DNA from: Hyalella azteca
Lineage: Eukaryota; Arthropoda; Malacostraca; Amphipoda; Hyalellidae
Assembly: GCF_000764305.2 (NCBI RefSeq)
Contig: NW_025931895.1
Coordinates: 1 to 64,000, forward strand
Direction: 5' to 3'
Length of the DNA stretch: 64,000 bases
The notes beneath the pieces were generated by a model. The model did no database searches. It worked only from the letters and a program-made list of their open reading frames with translations, and was not told the origin of the DNA. Shown here one piece after another: positions 11,307-21,005 of the stretch. The translations under genes were made by a program, and so were the position numbers. Position 1 is the stretch's first letter. Every line of letters begins with the position of its first letter.

Positions 11307-13812
11307 ATGATACGTGCACCCTACACGGGTCCTGTGGTCACGTCAATGACTGCGTTCTTGGGACGCAACAGCTTATCGCGTCCCGTGCGTCAGTCCCTAC
11401 GTCAGGAGCTCATTGAATCTCCATCAACTACTTTTTCAGCAACTGCCTCCGCTGATGGCGTTAACTCTCGAATCAAACTGAATAGACCGCAGCGAGAAAA
11501 CGGGCAGCAGCAGTTTAGCCCAGAGTCTCATGGATTTAGATCTTCTTCAAAGCAGTCCAGTCATCAAAGACCTACAGGATTTATTTCTTCTGCTGGCTCC
11601 CGACCGGGGTTTTCAAATGGGCATGATTCCCATCGTTTCCAGAGTTCACACTTGAACGAGCCAAAAGATGAAGGGGGTTTCCGCATTGTTGACCCACCCA
11701 TAAGGTCGACCCAGAATCGAGCTGCCATTCGGCAGAATTTTAATAGCCCTCACAGAAACCCGACAGAAATTCAGTCGTCTTTTTCTTTTCAAAATGGCGT
11801 GTTCAGCGAGCAGTTTGACTCTCAGCGCGTCAAAAGGGATTTAAATAGTGATCAAAATTCGATTCATTCTGTGGGTGACTTCGAACAGATTAATTCAATT
11901 GCAAAGGACACGGGCAGGCAGCATAACACAGACTCATCGTACACAGCGGCAATAGGAAATATGTTCTACCGATTCAGAGAACGAATTCCGTCCAGTTTAA
12001 GTGAGCTTGCTGAACTATTTGGTTTTGGTTCCGAAGACCGAATTGATTCTCCTACGTTAAACAATTATGGTCACCAAGACCCTAACCGATTTGATGCAAG
12101 ACAGAGTTTACCTTTCCCAGTGGCGGTTCCTGCTGTACCATCGTATTTAATCCTACCTCAACATCCCGGGGTACGTACTCCATCTAAAAAGATACACAAA
12201 AGAAGTGTAGATGACAAACTCGAAGATACAGTGGACACTGCTGAAGCTAAACGTGTGGAACGTATCGTTCAGAGTCCTCAGAGAGCGAAAAAGTCACCAG
12301 GACATCGTTCTATTATTCGCCTAACCCCTATTCGCATTCCAAACAACGCAATGACTGGTCCTAAGAACGGTAATATCCCCCAGCATGCGATGAGACCTCT
12401 GCGGGGCCACCAAATACTAAAAAATACGGTCAACACCCCTCGAACGCTCTCACCCATCCAAACTCAGTTGATTGCCGACGCACCGGTCATAAATGACGTT
12501 CCCAATCACATCACCGATGTGCCACAAGTTCCAGTGTTGGATCACAACTACAACTTTGTCACCCATAAACCCAGAGGGCAGCCACCAATCGAGACCTCAT
12601 CTCCAGCAGTCATACTCAACGAACTCATCCTCGAGGGCAAAGAACAAAGTCCTATCGTCGAAGTCAATTTGGACGACTTACCGGTAGTGGATCATGGCTA
12701 TGGCAATCAGAAGCGCCTACGCCAAATAGAAGAACTCATACGGATGCACAATGAGGAAGTGAATGGTTTAAAGTATGAGAAACAGCTCCATCAACAAAAT
12801 GGATTTTCGGGAGGTGGCAAGAGTGTATCGTCACAGCGAACCCACGTTGATAACCTGGGAGCCCACGCTAACAATTTGGCCAGTACGCCTATTCCATTCA
12901 GCAACGTGCAGAAGAGAGAGATGGTCCAAGCTGGGAAAGGCCTGGGCGGCAGCAAAGGTAGAGGAAATCATGGTCAACAATTAGAAGCTGATTTCAGAGC
13001 CGAACCCGGAATTGAACTCTCTAATTTTCCGTCCGAATTTCCATCGTTTCCTGAGCTGAATTTCGCAAAAAACTTCCAAACAGATTTCGAAGAAAGTTTC
13101 TTTGGTTTGACAGATGTTGACAATTCATTAGACATAATTCATGGAAAATCTCAAGACATTCAAAGCTTGGTTGATACTTCTCCTACTCCCCCACAAGTTT
13201 TTGAAGAAGAAATTTTGATTTCAACAGACCCTATTGCGGAACAAAAGCATCAACTCCAAAACTCTGAAAAAGTCATTAATAATCATCACCAGATCATGAC
13301 TTCCCCCATCCATGTCCAGCATTCTCAACAGCTCTTGAAACAACCTCAATATTCCAGGCCTATTCCTCATACTATGAATCACCCTCATCATCATCCTCTA
13401 ACAATGAGACCTCATGTGGGCGTGTTTGGTCCACATATGCCCATGGTTCATCCTCGGTTCGCTCATCCGTCTTTCCGACCACATCTGGCGGGATTTCATC
13501 CTAGGCCATTACTCTTCAATGGCCCAGTGCGTCGTAAGAAAGAATCTGATGGAAGATCTTCAGAACCTAACGTTAAATCAGCGACCGCGTATGTACCCGC
13601 TCCAGTTCCGAGTGTCGCACCTGGCTTCTCGATTGTCAAAGTTGGTGGCCTTAGGAATAATCGGCGGCGCGTACGCAAGAACAAGAAAGAAAACTCTCAA
13701 TCGCAGACGAAGAATCGGCCTAACCGAAGCAAAAGAGATACTGACCATACCTCTGGAGCTGACTCACCATTTGCTAACGAGATATCGAGTCTGTTGTTCT
13801 CGGAATCGTTCG
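11307..13812 (+). CDS. Large exon of the secreted-protein gene
   Basis: Open frame without interruption from 11205, first ATG at 11307. Ends at TTCG followed by the consensus donor GTGAGT (13813-13818), phase 1. Possible acceptors upstream are at 11262 and 11264 (GGTGCAG, GCAGAG). If the donor is not used the frame continues to a TGA ending at 13898. Contains SSLSELAELFGFGSEDRID, His-rich PHHHPLTMRPH and basic stretches NNRRRVRKNKKE. Confidence 0.75.
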
Positions 13813-16800
13813 GTGAGTTGGGCATGAACTTTCTACATCTGTGTACAAAGTCTACAGAACTAATGCAACTTACGTCATTCGGCTTCACTCCTCCTTGAAT
13901 TAACCGTATTTTTCCAACGACGTGATTTTTCTTCAACTAAATTAAATCACAGACTGCATTGGCGACAAAACTCGTCCACATTGCTTGCATTCGATATTGC
14001 TTCTTCTTTGCACATCATTTCATCTCTCTCTTGACTGACAAATTATTCTCATGCATATCATTAGGCTCGGAACCGGTTGACTGAAAAGAGATGTACTTGC
14101 TTAGCGGAAATACAGTGTGTTTTTCATAAAAAGGCGATTTCTTCAACACAAGCAGTACTATTCCTACTTGGACTGTTAAATGTACAAGTCAAAACTATAG
14201 TAAAATTAGCATTACCTTTATTTTGATTCAGCAAACCGTAATTTTTCGGTCACCACTTTAAAGTCTCTGAGTAGCCTCAAATTTATACTCACTATTGCAA
14301 GTTTCGGCCTTTATGCATGTCTTTAGTATCGCAACCTGCAGGAAGATTTGGGATAACTTTGGTCTCTTCCAACATCTGAAATAAAGAAATTACTAGAGTA
14401 TATATTTAATCTGTTTCGCCGTAATTTAATTAACCTTCACTTCGCATGTATTGCATGTCTCGGCTTTGTGACACGACATGATACATGCATGTGTTCATTA
14501 TAGATACCAGCAAGCAGGCATAGAATTACTTCAATGAGGTCACAGAGTGATTTAACAATAAACATTTAACTTTAGAAAGTAAGATGATGTAATTAAAACT
14601 CTCTTGATTTGATTATCAGAATGGATCTTACTAAAAGTAATGCATCTTTAATGCTCGTGCATTTGATTTTTCTATTCATCGAAGCATTCTGCAATGGATT
14701 TGGTATGCTTGATTATAAGATTATATGTCACTTACACTCATCATGTAGTGTGTTGAGGTAGAATATTAACGATTATCTTTGATAATCTTTATTGTAATAA
14801 TCTTATTTATTCTGAATATTATAATCTTTAATTAATATTATGTTAAGCTTTCAATAAAAACTCTTTTATCTGATGCTACGGATTTGTTTTACCTTTGCTG
14901 CTTTTGTATAGTTTAGTTATAAATAACTATATATAACTATATAATAACTAAATAGTTATTATATAGTTATATAATTACTCAGATAATTATTCAGATAATT
15001 GTGTAGTTATTTACTCAATATTCTGTCAAGCTTTCAATACAAACTCTTTTATCTGATGCTACGGATTTGTTTTACCTTTGCTGCTTTTGTATAGTTTAGA
15101 GTACACGGTGTAATTACTCGGATAATTATTCAGATAATTGTGTAATTATTTGTTATTATAATAATAATTATTTATTTTATAGACACCCCCCTGGCTAAAG
15201 ATGCGAGCGTCGGTTTCATGAGCGAGCAGCGCCCCTTGCCCAACTTTGCATCACTTGGGGGCTTTGAGCCCATGCAGGACGAGGCTCATGTGCAAGGTCT
15301 GCTACATGGAGTATATCTTGTACATCGTACTTACTCTTCGTATAGCGTACATAGTATATCTCTTCTACATAGAGTATATCTCGGTACAGAGACATAGTAT
15401 AGTATGTTTTCATATTATATCTCATCGTACTACATAGACTATATCTCGTACAGAGACATAGTATAGTATGTTTTCATAGTATATCTCATCGTACTACATA
15501 GACTATATCTCGTACAGAGACATACTGTAGTATAGTATGATTTTATAGATATCTCATCGTACTTACTCTTCGTACTCTTAGTATATCGTACATAGTATAT
15601 CTCTTCTACATAGAGTATTTAATATTTAGCACCTCGCTAGTTCTAAAGGAGTTTCTTGAAGAACAACAAAAAGCTAAACCCTCACTTGAGCTATACAATA
15701 ATCACGTCATTATTTTCTAAATTTAGCTATGAAATAATTAGAAAGCAAGCGGTTTTTCTCAGCGTTCACTTGAACTGTGGGTTCTTTGTTGGGATTTTTT
15801 CTAATTTTAGTTATTAATAATCAGAAAGAAATTAGTTGACCAGAAAACTTTAGCGTTCGCTTGGACTTTAAACAGAATAAAAATTACATGTGATGTGTTG
15901 ACGCAACATTTGGTGATATTTCTTGTTCTTGCCAAACAGAATATTACAGCTCTTTTCTATTCCATCCAATGATAAATCAAAATTATACCATTTAGATTGA
16001 TCTATTCACTTGTAATTTATTCCCGCAATTGTTTCGAAGAAAATTAAATTTACAACTAATATAACAAAGATCCAAAACAATCCCCGCAAAAATCTCTTCG
16101 TAATATACTCTCTAAAAGCAAGTTTTGCTAAGAAGATAAACCTCGCGCTAACATCAGTTCCATCACTGCATGAGCCTTCACTAATTTATTAATTTATTTT
16201 ACCCACAGCGTCCGAGTTCATCCCGCACTTCCAGGTGCCGGTGGTCGATGTGGCGGAGGAACACTTCCAGCAGCCTGCTATCGGACCAGATAACTTCCCA
16301 GTCCGTCATGTGAGTCAAATCACAGTTTACACGCTCAGCAAGTCCCCACTAAATGCCAAGTTTTCATTATGTCTGTCATACTTTACAATTTCATTGGTGC
16401 GTGAAATTCTCTGTTTCAAACAAGGTATGAAGTCGCTAACATCACACAACCAGAAGGGCCATGGCTCATCGATGGGTTTAACATTTTGTCCTTTTTTAGG
16501 ATTTTGCAGTAGGTGGTAAGCGAAAGAAGAGGTCAGCGCAAGGCCTCTCAAGTCCTTTCGGTCGTGGAGGACATGACGTTAATCCTAGCGGATCTAATCG
16601 TCATCAGCAACCACTGGCGCCCTTCGAATCATTTCCTGTTTTCAACTACCCCTCCTTCGGCGAGCGCAGCAGTCGAGAAGTCGGTGGCAGTTCCCCGGTG
16701 TCTTTCTTGACCAGTCACCACGGCACCGTCAACCCTCGAGATCCAAGAAGAAGCCAGACGGCTTCTCCTTATCAACAAAACCCCACGACTCAGTCAGCAC

Positions 16801-17672
16801 TCAGGGCCCGGTCTGGGGAAGTTCAGTACCAAAGAAACCCCACCATTCAGCGTGATGGCATTTACAAGGCAGAGGGACAAAGAATATTTGCCTCCTTCAA
16901 TGAAGGCTTGAGTCCTTTTTCAAGACCCGCCCACACAGCACGAAGTGCTTCTAATCGACAGCCGTTTTACCCGTCCCAGAAATTATCAAGCGGACCTAAG
17001 AGCCGCAGTAGCAGCAACAATTACAATTCATTGCCCAACGGCTTCAGAGATTTCCATGAAACTTTCTATGGAAATAGAGACAAACCCAGACTGGGTAGCC
17101 AGTCACACCGACAGGACGACTTCGCTCCGGTCGACAACTCTCTCCTTGGCTCAGGCAACTTTGAGGTGTTATCTGGAGGTACATTTTACGAAGAAGATGG
17201 CGGTGGTCATGGACAACGACATCCTTATGACAGTTTTCTGGATAACAGCTACCCTTACAATGATGGTGGACATTATAACCAACCACATTCCAACAATTAC
17301 GTTGATGATTTCTTCTCAAATTTCAGAGATTTTTCTGAATTTGCTGTGAGGAGATCAGATCGCGACGACCGGGACGATTTCTTTGGCGGCTTCGCTTCAG
17401 AAAATACCGATAAATTAGTCAAACTGTCACCAGCTGAACTCAAAAAGCTTAACACCGAACACGATTCGGGGCTGTTAAAAACCAACAACAGGAGTCTTGC
17501 TTTGAAGCAAAGTAACATTACAAACACAAGTCATGAAACATCAACACAAGATTTACATCGGCCTCCTCGCAATATTCAGGAAGTGTTGGAGCTGGAAGAG
17601 ACCGAGCCAAGCTACATGCAAACGGCAGCTTTAACCGTTGACGACAAAGACCCTTTGATCGCCACTTTTTAG
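11307..17672 (+). CDS. Secreted, furin-processed Asn/Ser/His/Pro-rich protein (gene model, family unknown)
   Basis: No known family was recognised. The model joins the large exon (11307-13812) to exons 15183-15296, 16209-16309 and 16500-17672; every junction is phase compatible (1, 1, 0) and gives 1,297 residues from the first ATG. The reading frame is open upstream of 11307 to a stop at 11202, so the true start lies in an earlier exon. The product is low-complexity and hydrophilic, with few Cys, and has furin-type sites RVKR (residues 174-177), RSKR (807-810) and RKKR in the last exon, plus a His/Pro-rich block around 690-735. This points to the secretory pathway (inference). Alternative: two genes. 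The first would read through to a stop at 13898 (863 aa); the second would start with the signal-peptide exon at 14621 (489 aa), which joins exon 15183 in the same phase. The consensus donor at 13813 favours one gene. Confidence 0.5.
13899..14620. other. Intron or intergenic between the two secreted-protein segments
   Basis: AT-rich, no ORF or repeat of note. Its status depends on the one-gene or two-gene model. Confidence 0.5.
14621..14702 (+). CDS. Candidate signal-peptide exon
   Basis: ATG at 14621 opens 27 codons: a short polar/basic N-region then a hydrophobic core (LMLVHLIFLFIEAFCNG) typical of a signal peptide. It is followed by a donor GTATGC at 14703 in phase 1, which joins exactly to the exon at 15183 and gives an Asp codon. 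It may be the first exon of a separate 489-residue gene or an alternative first exon. The preceding GATTATCAG could also be an acceptor. Confidence 0.5.
14845..15099. repeat. 71-bp duplicated segment and AT-rich palindromes
   Basis: The block running from AAGCTTTCAATA to GTATAGTTTA occurs at 14845-14915 and again at 15028-15099 with one or two differences. Between them is an ATATAACTA/TAGTTATAT-rich tract able to fold back. Confidence 0.88.
15183..15296 (+). CDS. Exon of the secreted-protein gene
   Basis: Acceptor TTTATTTTATAG (ending 15182); encodes TPLAKDASVGFMSEQRPLPN and onwards. Ends at GTGCAAG followed by GTCTGC, phase 1, which fits the next exon. A second GT seven bases upstream (GTGCAA) would leave the wrong phase. 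Confidence 0.65.
15318..15620. repeat. Tandem repeat of about 64 bp in an intron
   Basis: Around three copies of a unit starting TACAGAGACATAGTATAGTA and containing CATCGTACTACATAGACTAT, with degenerate flanks rich in ACATAG and GTATATCTC. It begins a few bases after the exon donor. Confidence 0.88.
16209..16309 (+). CDS. Exon of the secreted-protein gene
   Basis: Acceptor TTTACCCACAG; encodes SEFIPHFQVPVVDVAEEHFQ and ends PVRH at the donor GTGAGT (16310), phase 0. Confidence 0.75.
16500..17672 (+). CDS. Terminal exon of the secreted-protein gene
   Basis: Acceptor CCTTTTTTAG (ending 16499); opens with DFAVGGKRKKRSAQG, a clear RKKR furin-type site, so the last part of the precursor is likely released. 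The remaining residues are Ser/Asn/Arg/Gly-rich with aromatic-acid clusters (YVDDFFSNFRDFSEF, DRDDFFGGF). Terminates at TAG (17670-17672). There is no AATAAA in the 100 nt before the repeat that begins at 17777, so the 3' UTR is not resolved. Confidence 0.8.
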   Translation, partial: DFAVGGKRKKRSAQGLSSPFGRGGHDVNPSGSNRHQQPLAPFESFPVFNYPSFGERSSREVGGSSPVSFLTSHHGTVNPRDPRRSQTASPYQQNPTTQSALRARSGEVQYQRNPTIQRDGIYKAEGQRIFASFNEGLSPFSRPAHTARSASNRQPFYPSQKLSSGPKSRSSSNNYNSLPNGFRDFHETFYGNRDKPRLGSQSHRQDDFAPVDNSLLGSGNFEVLSGGTFYEEDGGGHGQRHPYDSFLDNSYPYNDGGHYNQPHSNNYVDDFFSNFRDFSEFAVRRSDRDDRDDFFGGFASENTDKLVKLSPAELKKLNTEHDSGLLKTNNRSLALKQSNITNTSHETSTQDLHRPPRNIQEVLELEETEPSYMQTAALTVDDKDPLIATF

Positions 17673-17776
17673 CTTCTGTGGACGAATTTTTAATTCATTT
17701 TTTTATTTCTTCTTAAATTTTAATTGATTCGAGTGGTATATGAATGAAAGAATTATTTACAACGTCTATACGACAT

Positions 17777-20700
17777 AAAACCGCCCCTTGTTTGGGGTAA
17801 CCGAATGGTTAAGATCAAAAACATAGGATAAGTGAGTTGCAGGTCCGAAATCCGCAAATATATGTGAAAATTTTAATCGAAATCCGCAGCTAACGATGAA
17901 AATTCTGTGATATCTATGATGATCGCGCAAGCCAAACACATTACAAGGCTGCAACCACGGTGCCCAAGCCTACTTCAAGAAAAGCTTTGACCTCTACGAA
18001 CATGTGTTCGAATAAGTGCCCTGTACTGTTCTGAGAAGATCATGATGCAATCTCGTTCAATTAACTCAGATATTATGAGCAAAGAAAATATGAAAAACAT
18101 AACTTCTAAAATTTTTGCAAAATTAACATTGTGTTGTGTTGACTGTAGTTGTTATTTACAAGTAATTTAAATTATTTTATGAATTATATAGCAGTATTAT
18201 TATCATCTTTCATATATATTATATATGAAATATGCTTTTATGATGCTAATATATGAAAGATATCTTTCATATATAAGCATCATCAATAATATAGCTATTG
18301 TATTAGTATCTTTCGTCAATTTAATCAGTTGTAATATTTATTTATTCAAGAATTCCAAATGGAAAATCAACGATATTTTCTGTTTATACCTGAATAAAAC
18401 AAATACAAAAATAATAAGTTATTATCAATGAAGAATATACGGCGAGGGAAGATTTTTTTCCATTTCTTTTTGCTATTAAAAAAATTCCCATTCCAAAAAG
18501 TTTAAAAACTATTACAATTGCCGGAAGAACTTTCACTGGTGTCTGTTTTGGAACTTTATTTTAAGATGATTTATGTATGCATGAAATAATTGTTCTCGTA
18601 TCTTCATATCTCACTTCATCTATCCGTCCTTTATTGTTTCCATGAAGGCAAAAGTATTTATTAATAACGATTTAAAAGATTGTTTCTTATGAAAGTTGTT
18701 TAATCGGCTTCTTTTTCTTTTGACTGCGTGAGAATGAGATCCATTGTTTTTATTGAATAGTTTTTACTTCGTAACTGGTAATTAAGTAGGTATTCAAGGT
18801 AGAATGCTTCGCATTACGAACATCTAATTTTTATTACGAATCAACTAGTATAGGTCATTCAATGTTCAGTTTACAACTTACGCTGAAACTATTTTCAGTA
18901 AATAGTAACTTTTGGTAACAAAACGTTAGTACGTAATTCTCTGTGCAAATTGTATGAGTAGGAAATTCCCCAGTCGATGCCGAGTAAGCTCCCGAGAGTT
19001 AAGATGCTCGTGAAATACTGTAAGAGATCCCTGCATAAGAATATTGAATGAGAATAATAAGTTGAGTATAATTGTACATTGGATCGTTGTTTTATTAGCG
19101 GTAGCCCAAACTGTCAACTTGTACGACCGGCCACCGTTTTTGTACGGCCCTCCACCGTTTTTGTACGGCCCCTCGCAGTTTTTGTACGGCCCTCCGCCGT
19201 TTTTTTGTACGGCCTTCTACCGTTTTTTGGGGGGCTAAATATTAGCTGAAACTAAGTTATAATTAGCCGCGTAGAAACTTTAGGGTCGAACTTTGATGTA
19301 TTCTTTGTGCGGAGTTGAATTGAATGAGATTAAATCTTGCGTTATTTTTCTTTGGCTTTAATCAGTGGATATTGCTACATAGAAAAGAAAAAAAATAATT
19401 GATCTTCGAATCTTGACTAAGACTGAGGCTTTGTAATTTTAAATAATTTTTTCGATTTATACCCTTCATTAGAGACTACATTTGTAAAATGAATTTAATA
19501 AACCTTTGCAAAAGACTCGAGTGAAAAACAGTCACAAATAAAACCATCGCACAACATCATTTGATTTTATAAAATTTATTTAAAATATGTAATCGTTATG
19601 AAATCCGGAATGTATAAACTATGTGGCACTGTAACATTCAAAACATTCCGAGAGCAAAATGAACCTGACTAATAAACAATTGTGGTGTATAGAACATGGT
19701 GTTCGTCCCATATTTTCAATTATAAATATTATTTTTTATTTTTTGAACGCATGTTGCGTCAACGTGAAAAGTTCGCAATCACTGATTTTTTTCGTCGATA
19801 TTGCGTCTCATCAATGGCAGCTAGTTTAATATATAATTTACATTAATTCCAGTTTAAATTTGTGTTGTATGTAGTTTTCTGTGTTTGTGTGTGTTGCTTC
19901 TCGTCGTTTATGTTGTACATAGCACTCTAAATAGATATCTTGTTATCACGCTTATTGAGTTTAATTTTCCTCAAAATTATGAGCGGGCAGAAAAAAATAG
20001 AGTAAGCATTGCTCTGAATGGTGCTGCAGCCCGCGATATCGAGAAGACAACATCGATAACGATTTGACTTGCAAAACTAGAAATCTAAATAATCCAGAAG
20101 GTTTACCCGAAAGATAAATCCCCAATTTTAGAATACCTGCATCCCGTCAACTAAGATCCCGTCATCTCGAATGCAAATAATTTGAAACTACTGCAAGGTA
20201 TATATAATTAAAGAAAGACCAGTACGAATCCACACTAAGGGCGGCACACTCGCATCTAAGTGTAGTCTCGATAAGGTAAATTTGGGCTTTTTCGAAAACA
20301 ATTTACACTTATGAAGTATAAATCGCGTTTCAATTCATGAATTCAACTTTTACTTCCATTTTTTAAATGTCTTATTATGTCACCACTAAGAATAAAGTTG
20401 CATGCCTTCCTAATTTATATTACACACGATAAGCCGAGCATAGGAGCTCCATGCCTTATATTTTTGTGGTGTCAGTTTTCAATCGAACACGCTATCATAA
20501 ATGTACAATAGAATAGAAGTTAAACGATTTGTGGTAGAAAGTTCACTATTATCGTATCTTTGGCACGAATGGATTAGAATTATAGCGACTTGTCATCGGG
20601 TTTGACTTCTGCCATTACTGAGACTTGACGACAAAACAACTGCAAAATTTGATCTCTTATACATATTACAAAGTTTGTATGAGTGTTTGAACCAAGGCAC

Positions 20701-20832
20701 CCTGAATTTATTTGCAGTGTGACGCTGTTTGGACACTTTTCTACAATGACAATATCTCCGGGATTTTACGACCTGAAAATGTTTTCATAGTTAAAGAATC
20801 GTGAAGCATTGCGAAACTGGGCAGGTATGATT
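17777..20832. repeat. 3.06-kb interspersed repeat, copy 2, cut off by an adapter
   Basis: About 98% identical by eye to 1026-4089, including the tRNA-like head and the internal arm sequence. It starts 104 bp after the stop codon of the secreted-protein gene and ends precisely at an untrimmed sequencing adapter. Its placement here, or at least its right junction, may therefore be an assembly product. Confidence 0.85.
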
Positions 20833-20870
20833 CTGTCTCTTATACACATCTAGATGTGTATAAGAGACAG
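20833..20870. other. Nextera mate-pair junction adapter (artefact)
   Basis: The Tn5 mosaic end CTGTCTCTTATACACATCT is followed directly by its reverse complement, forming the 38-bp circularisation junction of Nextera mate-pair libraries. Sequence left and right of it was not necessarily adjacent in the genome. Confidence 0.98.
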
Positions 20871-20967
20871 ATACANCTCATTGCTGTAGCTTGAAAACTG
20901 TAGGAGGAGATAGGTTTTCCGTGACAATAAGTTGAACTTTTCAGGACAGCGCGACAAAGTCCCGTGC
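20871..20967. other. 97-bp orphan fragment between two adapters
   Basis: Contains one N (20876). Bases 20878-20917 match the reverse complement of 57457-57495, inside the TTAA-flanked transposon, and the rest is a diverged continuation of the same region. It is a read fragment of that transposon family, not local sequence. Confidence 0.8.
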
Positions 20968-21005
20968 CTGTCTCTTATACACATCTAGATGTGTATAAGA
21001 GACAG
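20968..21005. other. Second Nextera mate-pair junction adapter (artefact)
   Basis: Identical 38-bp junction to the one at 20833. Confidence 0.98.
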
